From an uncultured Planctomycetaceae bacterium (lineage in GTDB: Bacteria; Planctomycetota; Planctomycetia; Pirellulales; Pirellulaceae), in NCBI GenBank assembly GCA_903921945.1, contig CAIXSC010000232.1, forward strand, positions 1-11,542: a DNA stretch of 11,542 bases, read 5' to 3'. The notes below the pieces were generated by a model. It had not been told where the DNA came from. It ran no database searches and saw nothing but the letters and a program-made list of their open reading frames with translations. The translations under genes were made by a program, and so were the position numbers. Positions 1 to 5,550 of this stretch are shown here, piece after piece. Numbering within the stretch: the first letter of the stretch is position 1; each line of letters opens with the position of its first letter.

Positions 1-18
1 AACTAGCAACTGACAACT

Positions 19-1476
19 TTAAAAATTACTGACCGGGGCGCCGGCTTGCGGGTCGTTGAAGTCGTCAAACTCTTGGAGTCGATCGGGTGCGCGGTCCTCG
101 AAGCGGGTGAAATCTTTGAGCCACGCCAGGTTGATTTGACCGACCGGTCCGTTGCGTTGTTTGGCGATATGGATTTCGGCTTGGCCGGCGTACGCGTCGC
201 GGTCCTCGCCGCGATGGTAGTACTCTTCGCGGTGTACGAACATGACGACGTCGGCATCCTGCTCGATGGCGCCCGATTCACGGAGGTGGCTGAGCCGGGG
301 AATGTGATCTTTCGAGTCTTCGGCTTGGCGGTTGAGCTGCGCGAGGCACAGCACGGGGACTTTCATTTCGCGGGCGAGGCCCTTGAGCCGGCGAGCGATG
401 CGCGCGACCTGCTCCTGGCGCGGATCTTTCGGATTGTCGGGCTCGATGAGCTGCAAATAGTCGATCACGATGAGGCCAAGGCCTTGCTCGCGGCGGCGGA
501 TGCGGCGGGCGGCGGCCGCGATTTCCGTGACCGTGCGGCTGGGCGAGTCATCGACAAACAACGGGCCTTGCGAGATATCCGAGGCGGTTTGGACGAGCTT
601 TTGGCGGTCGTCCTTCGAGATGGTGCCGTTGCGGAGCTGATGGCTGTTGACCCGCGCGATGCTGCACAGCATGCGGTCGGCCAACTCGATGCCCGACATT
701 TCCAGGCTGACGAACAACACGGCTGCCCGTTGCTTGAAGGCCGCGTGTTCGGCGATGTTCATCGCGAACGCCGTTTTACCCATACTGGGCCGGGCGGCAA
801 GGATGATCAGCTCCGAGTTGTGCAAGCCGCCCATAAGCGCGTCAAGTTCAGTGAACCCGGTATCCACGCCACCCGAGGTGTGTTCACCCTTGAGCCGCGC
901 TTCCATGCGATCCATCGCGTGATGGAGAATCTCGCTGATGCTCGAGATCGTGTTCGAGCCGCGGCTGTCGAGGATCGAGAAGATCTTCTGCTCGGCGGAA
1001 CTCAGCAACTGTTTCGGTTCGAGCGACTGGTCATAGGCGTCGCGAAGAATCTCGGTGCTGGCGGTGATCAACGATCGAAACGTCGATTTCGCGCGCACGA
1101 TCTTGGCGTAGTGAACCGCGTGGGCGGCGTTGGCGACAGCCCCCATGATCCTCGCGAGATAGGCGGGACCGCCGATCATTTCCAGATCGCCCGCCGTCTT
1201 CAGGCGGTCGGTGAGCAGCACGGGATCGACCTTCGAACCGGCGTCATGGAGCGCGAGCATGTGCTCGAAGACGCGGCGATTCGCCTCGTCGTAGAAATCG
1301 TCCGCTCGCAGTTCGAGCGCGACATCATCGATGACGTCTGGCAAGAGCATCATCGAGCCGAGCACGCCGGATTCGGCCGTGAGATCGAACGGCGGTTGCC
1401 GATCGAACAATTCCGCTTGGCTCGGCGCCGGCGGCGCGGACCGTTTCACAAAATCAGTGCGCCGCGTCGAAGCCAT
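19..1476 (-). CDS. dnaB: Replicative DNA helicase DnaB
   Basis: Hexameric 5'-3' helicase that unwinds DNA at the replication fork and recruits primase. The 485-residue product has the two-domain family plan: an N-terminal primase-interacting domain (about 25-130), a linker, and a RecA-like ATPase (about 195-465). Walker A is ARPSMGKT with K234/T235, the catalytic glutamate is E259 in VSLEM, Walker B ends at D339 in LIVIDY, and KQRNGP (439-444) carries the arginine finger R441. The LRESGAIEQDAD segment (398-409) is typical DnaB. Length is close to the usual 450-480 and no intein is present. The ATG is preceded by AAGAGG five bases upstream. It is the last visible gene of the rplY-pth-rpsF-ssb-rplI-dnaB cluster, 103 nt after rplI. 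Coupling of rplI with dnaB is common in bacteria. Identification is secure. Confidence 0.97.
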   Translation of the reverse strand: MASTRRTDFVKRSAPPAPSQAELFDRQPPFDLTAESGVLGSMMLLPDVIDDVALELRADDFYDEANRRVFEHMLALHDAGSKVDPVLLTDRLKTAGDLEMIGGPAYLARIMGAVANAAHAVHYAKIVRAKSTFRSLITASTEILRDAYDQSLEPKQLLSSAEQKIFSILDSRGSNTISSISEILHHAMDRMEARLKGEHTSGGVDTGFTELDALMGGLHNSELIILAARPSMGKTAFAMNIAEHAAFKQRAAVLFVSLEMSGIELADRMLCSIARVNSHQLRNGTISKDDRQKLVQTASDISQGPLFVDDSPSRTVTEIAAAARRIRRREQGLGLIVIDYLQLIEPDNPKDPRQEQVARIARRLKGLAREMKVPVLCLAQLNRQAEDSKDHIPRLSHLRESGAIEQDADVVMFVHREEYYHRGEDRDAYAGQAEIHIAKQRNGPVGQINLAWLKDFTRFEDRAPDRLQEFDDFNDPQAGAPVSNF

Positions 1477-1513
1477 CGCCGCCTCTTATCCGTCGCGGGC
1501 CGACCGGGTCGCG

Positions 1514-1533
1514 GCGGCGGTCTCCACCGCCGC
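1514..1533 (-). other. Stem-loop between rplI and dnaB
   Basis: Perfect 8-bp GC arms (gcggcggt and accgccgc on the plus strand) enclose a 4-nt loop, inside the 103-nt rplI-dnaB gap. On the transcribed minus strand no U-run follows, so it is not an intrinsic terminator. It may mark processing or stabilise the upstream message. The structure is seen in sequence; the role is inferred. Confidence 0.5.
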
Positions 1534-1579
1534 TCGACACCAGTCGACCAGCCAATGATCCACAGCGATGTTCGTACGA

Positions 1580-2158
1580 CTAAGCCTTTTCAGCCTTGTC
1601 GCTCTTCTCGCCCTTTTCCGACTTGGCATTGGCGGCTTCCGACGTGACAGTCGGGACGACCCAGACCTTCATTTCGGCATCGATGTCCGAATGGAGATGG
1701 ACCCGAACCGTGTACAGTCCAAGTTCCTTCAGCAAGCCTTCCAGCCGAATCTGATCGGTGGTGACGTTGAAGCCGGCTTTCTTGAGTTCGTGGACGATGT
1801 CGTTCGGGCCAACCGAGCCGTAAAGATGGCCGTCGTCGTTGGCATTGGCTTCGATGGTGATGCTCTGCCGGCCGAGCAGATCGGCGAGTTGGCGGAGGTT
1901 CGAGAGGCGGGCCTTCTCGATTTCCATCAGCTTCGCGCGGTGCTTGTCCACCATCCGCTTGTGATGGTCGGTGGCGATCGTCGCCAAGCCTTGAGGCAGC
2001 AGAAAGTTACGGGCGTATCCCGCACGGACTTCGACCACGTCGCCTTGCTTGCCCAGGTGATCCACGGTCTGGATGAGCAGCAGTTGCACGCCTTTCGTTT
2101 CGCCCTTCGGGAGCGGCTTGAAACGGGGGGCTTTGGTTTTGGGTTTGCTGTTGGACAT
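1580..2158 (-). CDS. rplI: 50S ribosomal protein L9
   Basis: Large-subunit protein that binds 23S rRNA near the L1 stalk and helps keep reading frame. The 192-residue product has the L9 N-terminal RNA-binding fold at about 24-75, with the signature GDVVEVRAGYARNFLLP (39-55), followed by a connecting helix and the C-terminal domain to about 170. Bacterial L9 is usually near 150 residues. The excess is a basic N-terminal extension of about 23 residues (MSNSKPKTKAPRFKPLPKGE...) and a charged Lys/Glu/Ala tail (SEKGEKSDKAEKA). I chose the ATG at 2158, preceded by a weak GGAAAC. An internal GTG before QLLLIQ (residue 24) would give a conventional L9 start, but its nearest AAAGG lies too close. Position before dnaB fits the family. 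The rpsR gene normally found just upstream is absent. Confidence 0.93.
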   Translation of the reverse strand: MSNSKPKTKAPRFKPLPKGETKGVQLLLIQTVDHLGKQGDVVEVRAGYARNFLLPQGLATIATDHHKRMVDKHRAKLMEIEKARLSNLRQLADLLGRQSITIEANANDDGHLYGSVGPNDIVHELKKAGFNVTTDQIRLEGLLKELGLYTVRVHLHSDIDAEMKVWVVPTVTSEAANAKSEKGEKSDKAEKA

Positions 2159-2296
2159 GGTCGTTTCCGTATCGTGCGTCAGTTGTGAACTTGCGAATCG
2201 TTCCGAATTCAGATGCCCTGTGAGGCGTCGCGGACCAACCACTCGCTAACATCGGTCCGAACTATGGCGCGGCTGGAACCGCATCCAACCTCGCCG

Positions 2297-2326
2297 CGGC
2301 GGCGGGCCGTTTTGCCCGAGCCGCCG
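2297..2326 (-). other. GC-rich bulged hairpin upstream of rplI
   Basis: Arms cggcggc+gggc (2297-2307) and gccc+gccgccg (2314-2326) pair over 11 bp, with a 2-nt bulge (2318-2319) and a 6-nt loop that reads AAAACG on the minus strand. This is the strongest foldable element in the ssb-rplI gap. No U-run follows on the minus strand, so it is probably not a terminator. It may be a leader element or a processing site for the rplI-dnaB message. Confidence 0.5.
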
Positions 2327-2380
2327 AATCGTTCCACTTTGCGTTTTCAGTGCTCGTCCCAGTTGCCTACCTACCGTTTG

Positions 2381-2402
2381 AGCAACGACTCTTCTCGTTG
2401 CT
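2381..2402 (-). other. Stem-loop just after ssb
   Basis: Perfect 8-bp arms agcaacga / tcgttgct enclose a 6-nt loop, beginning about 20 nt after the ssb stop on the minus strand. No T-run follows in that direction, so a stabilising or partial-termination role is more likely than intrinsic termination. One arm runs into the 15-bp duplication at 2397-2426. Confidence 0.5.
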
Positions 2403-2426
2403 GACTCTAGAGTTGCTGACTCTAGA
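2397..2426. repeat. 15-bp perfect tandem duplication at ssb stop
   Basis: The unit gttgctgactctaga occurs twice in direct succession (2397-2411 and 2412-2426). The second copy contains the ssb stop (TAG on the minus strand at 2422-2424). Because 15 is a multiple of three, the first copy carries a second in-frame TAG after it. This looks like a recent slippage duplication. Confidence 0.9.
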
Positions 2427-2988
2427 ACGGAATGTCTTCCCCGCCGGCTGGCGTGCCGTCGTCGCCGGCGGACGCGAATCCACCGCCAAAATCACTGCTC
2501 GGCGGCGGCATCGCCGGCGACCGTCCCGCCGCAGCTCCGACGGGAGCCCCGACTGGTCGACCTCCCTGGCCTGAACCAGCTTGACTCGAACCAGCTTGAC
2601 TCGAACCGGGGGCACTGCCGCCATTCAAAGCCGCATTACCGCCGGCACCGCCCGCTCCGGGACGCGAACCGAGCATTTGCATGCGTTCGCCGACCACCCG
2701 CAGCTTGGAAAACTTCTTTCCGTCCTTCTCCCACGCGTTGTACTTCAACCGGCCTTCGATCAGGACCGGCGAGCCCTTTTGGAGGTACTCGCTGGCGATC
2801 TCCGCCGTTCGTCCCCACAGCGTGATATCGACGAAGCACGCTTCGTCGACCCATTCGCCATTGGCTCCTTTGTGCCGGTCGTTGACCGCCAGCCCAAATT
2901 CGGAAACCGCAAGCCCGCTAGGCAGGTGCTTGAGTTCCACATCCCGCGTCAGATTCCCGACGAGGATTACACGATTGAAACTAGCCAC
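2422..2988 (-). CDS. ssb: Single-stranded DNA-binding protein
   Basis: Binds and protects single-stranded DNA during replication and repair, and recruits partners through its C-terminal tip. The 188-residue product opens with ASFNRVILVGNLTRD, the classic SSB start, and continues through the OB fold to about residue 108 (FVDITLWGRTAEIASEYLQKGSPV, then KFSKLRVVGERMQML). A disordered Gly/Ser/Pro-rich linker and the acidic tip GGEDIPF follow, matching the canonical DDDIPF tail. I chose the GTG at 2988, with AGGAGT six bases upstream. A longer reading from 3033 adds 15 residues with no homology to the SSB start. The linker includes an in-frame 15-bp duplication that repeats a five-residue Ser/Gln/Ala/Gly unit. 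It sits between rpsF and rplI, as in many bacteria. Confidence 0.96.
   Translation of the reverse strand: MASFNRVILVGNLTRDVELKHLPSGLAVSEFGLAVNDRHKGANGEWVDEACFVDITLWGRTAEIASEYLQKGSPVLIEGRLKYNAWEKDGKKFSKLRVVGERMQMLGSRPGAGGAGGNAALNGGSAPGSSQAGSSQAGSGQGGRPVGAPVGAAAGRSPAMPPPSSDFGGGFASAGDDGTPAGGEDIPF
2574..2603. repeat. 15-bp in-frame duplication in the ssb linker
   Basis: The unit aaccagcttgactcg is repeated perfectly at 2574-2588 and 2589-2603, with four more matching bases after it. It encodes a duplicated five-residue block in the disordered SSB linker, so the reading frame is kept. It is the second exact 15-bp tandem duplication within about 200 bp. Confidence 0.9.
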
Positions 2989-2994
2989 GACGCC

Positions 2995-3000
2995 ACTCCT
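2995..3000 (-). promoter_or_regulatory. Ribosome binding site fixing the ssb GTG start
   Basis: The minus strand reads AGGAGT, then six bases, then GTG at 2988. This strong Shine-Dalgarno supports the GTG start over the longer upstream reading. Confidence 0.8.
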
Positions 3001-3080
3001 TGCCTGAAGAAACGCCCCACTATCGACAAACACGGTCGTCCTGTCGGTTCGGGCTGTTCCTCAACAAGCCAGAGCCGGCA

Positions 3081-3479
3081 TCACTCGACTACTTCGCCTT
3101 CGCCCTCTTCGGTCGAGACTTCGACGACAGTGGGCTTGCGCAGCGTGGTGTTGCCCAACGCATGCTGCACGAGCACATCCGCCAGTCGCGGATCGACTTT
3201 CAGCGTCAACTGCCGGACGATCGCCTCGTTCAACTGGCACTGGCGGTTCCAAACCGGCAGTTGCTTGCTGTCGAGCCGAAAGTAGGCGAGCCAATACGTG
3301 CCTTTGCGCTGTCCATTGATCGGATAGGCGAGCTTTTGCTCATTGAACAGACGGCTGGCGAGCACTTCGCCGCCGCACTTCTGCACGAGTTCGCCGATGC
3401 CGCCGGAGACACCGCCCGGGTCGCGGGCGTACTTGTTCGAGTCCAAAATGAACAGCGTTTCGTAAACGTTCTGAGCCAA
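3081..3479 (-). CDS. rpsF: 30S ribosomal protein S6
   Basis: Small-subunit platform protein that pairs with S18 on 16S rRNA. The 132-residue product begins MAQNVYETLFILDSN, the usual S6 YET first strand, and contains the conserved NEQKLAYPINGQRKGTYWLAYF segment split as NEQKLAYPING (46-56) and KGTYWLAYF (59-67). The C-terminus is acidic (STEEGEGEVVE), as in many S6 proteins. The start codon is TTG at 3479, with GGGAGA five bases upstream. I see no in-frame ATG that would serve better. It lies 67 nt after pth and 92 nt before ssb. Its binding partner gene rpsR is not in the window, so S18 must be encoded elsewhere. Confidence 0.93.
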   Translation of the reverse strand: MAQNVYETLFILDSNKYARDPGGVSGGIGELVQKCGGEVLASRLFNEQKLAYPINGQRKGTYWLAYFRLDSKQLPVWNRQCQLNEAIVRQLTLKVDPRLADVLVQHALGNTTLRKPTVVEVSTEEGEGEVVE

Positions 3480-3484
3480 ACCTA

Positions 3485-3490
3485 TCTCCC
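3485..3490 (-). promoter_or_regulatory. Ribosome binding site fixing the rpsF TTG start
   Basis: GGGAGA on the minus strand, five bases before TTG at 3479, supports this rare start codon. Confidence 0.75.
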
Positions 3491-3546
3491 TTATGCACTG
3501 GACGTGTTCGTGCGCGACCCGGCTCTCGCTCCCCGTTAGCGACCGC

Positions 3547-4110
3547 TCAGCCCGCGTTGTACTTATTCATTGCGAATTCCGTGCCCCGGCACACCCAATC
3601 CACGACCGCCTCGGCAGCTCGCTGAACCGCCATGCGCATCGTATCGGATTCCACGCCGGAAAATTTTCCGAGCACGTAATCCGCCGCGTCCCATCCGGGA
3701 GGGGCCGCCCCGATTCCGATCCTCAACCGGCAGATCGCATCGGTGCCGAGCCGCTTCAGGATGTCATCCAAACCCTTTTGTCCGCCCGCCGATCCTTGGG
3801 CCCGCATTCGCAGCTTACCCGCTGGAAGGGCCAGATCGTCGCACAGCACCAAGATATCGCTATCTTCCACCTTGAAAAAGTCCCGCGCGGGCTGCACACA
3901 CATCCCGCTGCGGTTCATGAATGTGAGAGGTTTTCCAAGCAGGCACTTTTGCCCGCCCCAGGTCGCCTCGATCCATTCCCCATCAAATTTTGCTCGCGGG
4001 GATCCACCCGTCGCCTGCTTGGCCAGTTCCGCGATCACCGCGAATCCGATGTTGTGCCGCGTATTTTCGTACTGCTTGCCCGGATTCCCCAGACCCACGA
4101 TCAGTTTCAC
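3547..4110 (-). CDS. pth: Peptidyl-tRNA hydrolase
   Basis: Cleaves peptidyl-tRNA released by stalled ribosomes, recycling tRNA. The 187-residue product starts KLIVGLGNPGKQYENTRHN, with N9 and the catalytic H19, then FMNRSG with N66 and LCDDLALP with D92. These match the active-site asparagines, histidine and aspartate of bacterial Pth. The usual GGHNG loop reads GGQKG (residues 109-113), so the position equivalent to E. coli N114 appears to be lysine. I chose the GTG at 4110, with GGGAGG nine bases upstream. A TTG start at 4131 would add seven residues ahead of the normal N-terminus. It lies between rplY and rpsF, 55 nt after rplY. The rplY-pth pairing is widespread, from Bacillus (ctc-spoVC) to many other phyla. 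Confidence 0.96.
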   Translation of the reverse strand: MKLIVGLGNPGKQYENTRHNIGFAVIAELAKQATGGSPRAKFDGEWIEATWGGQKCLLGKPLTFMNRSGMCVQPARDFFKVEDSDILVLCDDLALPAGKLRMRAQGSAGGQKGLDDILKRLGTDAICRLRIGIGAAPPGWDAADYVLGKFSGVESDTMRMAVQRAAEAVVDWVCRGTEFAMNKYNAG

Positions 4111-4119
4111 GCGGGACGA

Positions 4120-4125
4120 CCTCCC
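4120..4125 (-). promoter_or_regulatory. Ribosome binding site fixing the pth GTG start
   Basis: GGGAGG on the minus strand lies nine bases before GTG at 4110. It sits in the loop between complementary gcggg (4111-4115) and cccgc (4133-4137), so a hairpin could influence access to it. Confidence 0.65.
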
Positions 4126-4165
4126 GGGCAAGCCCGCGTCTCCACCATCTTGGCCTGAGCCAGCA

Positions 4166-4792
4166 CTAGGCCTCCGCAGCCGCCTCGGCCTTCTTCTTCA
4201 CGATCACTTCCGGCTCGGCTCCACCGGCCCCTGCCGCGGCCAAGTCGGCTTCCGACTTCACCTTCACGCAGTGAACCACGATTTCGTCAGCGTCCGCCAG
4301 CAGCTTGGCGCCGGCCGGCAACGTCAACTGACCCAGGGTCATTTCCTGGTTCAGATGCAACGCGTTGATGTTCATGTCCAAATGTTCGGGCAGCGAAACC
4401 ACGGGGCAGAGGATCCGCACCTCGTGCTTCACATGTTCGATCACGCCACCTTCCCGAGTCCCAGCCGCAGTGCCCTTCAGATGGATCGGCAGCACGACTT
4501 CCACCGTTTCGTCCGCAGACACACGGCTCAAGTCAAGATGCAACACTTCCAGCCCGAACGCGTCCCACTGCACTTGCCGGATCAGCGCCGTTTCCGTCAC
4601 GTCACCGCTCAGGTCGACGAGCCGGGCGCCGTGCTGCACCGCGTGCTTCACCTGCGAATCGGGAATCGTCAGGCTGATGCTCTTCTCGCCGTGCCCGTAG
4701 AGGATCGCCGGCACCAAGCCGCTCGCCCGCAACCGGCGCGACTGCCGCGACCCCAACTGTTCGCGCACTTTAACCTGCAACGATTCCTTCAT
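4166..4792 (-). CDS. rplY: 50S ribosomal protein L25 / general stress protein CTC
   Basis: 5S rRNA-binding protein of the large subunit, in the long TL5/CTC form. The 208-residue product has the L25 domain at about 1-90 (MKESLQVKVREQLGSRQSRR, then ASGLVPAILYG, then VQWDAFGLEVLHLDLSRV) and the CTC C-terminal beta domain at about 95-185 (VLPIHLKGTAAGTREGG, then LPEHLDMNINAL). It ends in an Ala/Glu-rich tail with KKKAEAAAEA. E. coli L25 has only the first domain (94 residues). The ATG at 4792 has GGAGAGG six bases upstream. It is first in the cluster. Upstream, where prs usually lies, there is a 758-nt gap with no gene. Confidence 0.95.
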   Translation of the reverse strand: MKESLQVKVREQLGSRQSRRLRASGLVPAILYGHGEKSISLTIPDSQVKHAVQHGARLVDLSGDVTETALIRQVQWDAFGLEVLHLDLSRVSADETVEVVLPIHLKGTAAGTREGGVIEHVKHEVRILCPVVSLPEHLDMNINALHLNQEMTLGQLTLPAGAKLLADADEIVVHCVKVKSEADLAAAGAGGAEPEVIVKKKAEAAAEA

Positions 4793-4879
4793 AGCCTGCC
4801 TCTCCGCTCGCTCGATACCTTCGGGAAACGGGGTATTTTGACAACATCAGCCAAGATTTCAAGGGGAAATTTCTAGGGC

Positions 4880-4912
4880 GCTGGGAATGAGCCCAGCATT
4901 CGGGGTGTCCCG
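4880..4912. other. Two adjacent hairpins upstream of rplY
   Basis: gctggg/cccagc (4880-4885 and 4892-4897, 6-nt loop) is followed three bases later by cggg/cccg (4901-4904 and 4909-4912, 4-nt loop). They lie about 90-120 nt upstream of the rplY start and would be in its leader RNA if transcription starts further upstream. Their role is unknown. Confidence 0.4.
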
Positions 4913-4995
4913 AGTCGCTTCGCAACGGGCGATGTCGGATCGGGAATAGCCACGAACGAACTAGAAGAATAGCGAACGGAGACGGACGAAACTGG

Positions 4996-5038
4996 AAAAA
5001 ATCCCGACTCCTCGTGACTACGGGATCCCTTAGATCCC
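4996..5038 (-). terminator. Terminator-like hairpin with a competing hairpin
   Basis: Read on the minus strand, ATCCCG and CGGGAT (plus-strand 5021-5026 and 5001-5006) form a 6-bp stem with a 14-nt loop, followed at once by six T residues (5001-4996, one T shared with the stem base). An alternative hairpin, GGGATC (5033-5038) with GATCCC (5022-5027) and a 5-nt loop, uses the same central segment, so the two cannot coexist. This could simply end map transcription, or act as an attenuator about 200 nt ahead of rplY. The stem is short, so confidence is modest. Confidence 0.35.
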
Positions 5039-5175
5039 CTGCCTTAATGGAATCCGTAAGGTCAAGGGCAGTCGTAAGGTCGAGCGCCCGGCTAAAAAAT
5101 GCCGTTCGGAAGTTCCTAAACCCCAGCCGCTTCAGAGGGTACGTCGCCGGGGTCGCAAGTTCGACTCGCTCTCGA

Positions 5176-5197
5176 ATCGCACGATCGGTGGTGCGAT
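5176..5197. other. Hairpin in the map-rplY gap
   Basis: Perfect 7-bp arms atcgcac (5176-5182) and gtgcgat (5191-5197) enclose an 8-nt loop. No T-run follows on either strand. Function is unknown. Confidence 0.4.
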
Positions 5198-5253
5198 CGC
5201 GGTTCACTGGCACTTCCAACTGGAACTGAAGGATGGCAGCGAACGCTTGTTTT

Positions 5254-5306
5254 TCTGATGCCTTCGTGCTCTTCGTATGCTTCGCGGTACACCGATCGCC
5301 GCGACC
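5254..5306 (+). repeat. Dispersed CTTCGTG-type repeat, copy A
   Basis: These 53 nt match 11361-11413 in the same orientation at about 47 of 53 positions. The core reads ccttcgtgctcttcgt. Copy A lacks the complementary left arm present next to copy B, so it appears to be a half element. It sits in the rplY upstream region. Confidence 0.8.
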
Positions 5307-5483
5307 CGCTTGTCTGCCATCGGAACGCTTCGGGACCGTGGCGAACAAATCAGTCCACCGGAACGGGCGAATAACTCGGTTTTGAACTGGAAAGTCACGC
5401 GCGACCGCCCGGTGGCCTCGGCCATTCGCCTTCGGCCAACAGGCACAACTATCCTGGCCTAGTGTGGCTCCGAGTGTCTTCAA

Positions 5484-5507
5484 CCTTGGCGTTTCCAGCA
5501 CGCAAGG
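5484..5507 (-). other. Hairpin downstream of map
   Basis: ccttg+cgt (5484-5488, 5490-5492) pairs with acg+caagg (5500-5507), with a single bulged base and a 7-nt loop. It lies about 45-65 nt beyond the map stop. A smaller hairpin, gccaa/ttggc, is at 5514-5529. Neither is followed by a U-run on the minus strand, so they may protect the map 3' end rather than terminate. Confidence 0.4.
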
Positions 5508-5550
5508 TTCGAAGCCAAAACGACTTGGCGATCATGGAACGGTATGGCGG

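Larger units (their letters stand above)
2159..2421 (-). other. Structured ssb-rplI gap lacking rpsR
   Basis: This 263-nt gap is where rpsR (S18) lies in many bacteria. Reading the minus strand in all frames gives no S18-like protein: no KxDYFD or PRRxTG-type segment. Instead it contains several hairpins, at 2231-2259 (cggacc/ggtccg), 2269-2282 (gcgg/ccgc), 2297-2326 and 2381-2402. It could be an untranslated regulatory spacer, a processed small RNA, or the remains of a lost gene. The sequence does not decide between these. Confidence 0.5.
4793..5550. other. Gene-poor gap between map and rplY
   Basis: I find no convincing coding sequence in these 758 nt. The longest frame (4770-5501, minus) is an unlikely protein: it runs through the CTTCGTG repeat and overlaps the start of rplY. 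In bacteria with prs-rplY-pth order, prs would be here, but nothing resembling it is visible. The gap holds hairpins at 4880-4912, 5176-5197 and 5484-5507, a terminator-like element at 4996-5038, a short direct repeat of cgtaaggtc (5055-5063 and 5073-5081), and a dispersed-repeat copy at 5254-5306. The rplY operon promoter should be here, but I could not place convincing -35/-10 boxes. Confidence 0.6.

Noticed and set aside
46..1647. 533-codon plus-strand frame opposite dnaB
   Set aside because: It lies antisense to a complete, motif-perfect dnaB. Long antisense frames are expected in GC-rich DNA, and its composition is unlike a protein.
2213..2404. Possible GGSGKT P-loop in the ssb-rplI gap (minus-strand translation of the GC hairpin)
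   Set aside because: The motif comes from the palindromic hairpin sequence. There is no surrounding ATPase fold and no usable start.
4800..4860. -35/-10 promoter for rplY (TTGAAA or TTGTCA on the minus strand)
   Set aside because: The matching -10 boxes are poor and promoter consensus in this lineage is uncertain, so I did not call it.
5150..5175. tRNA-like T-arm (aagttcgactc) in the map-rplY gap
   Set aside because: I could not build matching acceptor, D and anticodon arms around it, so a tRNA or tmRNA is not supported.
5193..5200. GCGATCGC octamer (cyanobacterial HIP1 motif)
   Set aside because: A single occurrence in a GC-rich window carries no significance.
4770..5501. 243-codon minus-strand frame as a candidate gene upstream of rplY
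   Set aside because: It runs through the CTTCGTG repeat (TKHTKSTK-type peptide), overlaps the rplY start, and shows no domain or prs similarity.
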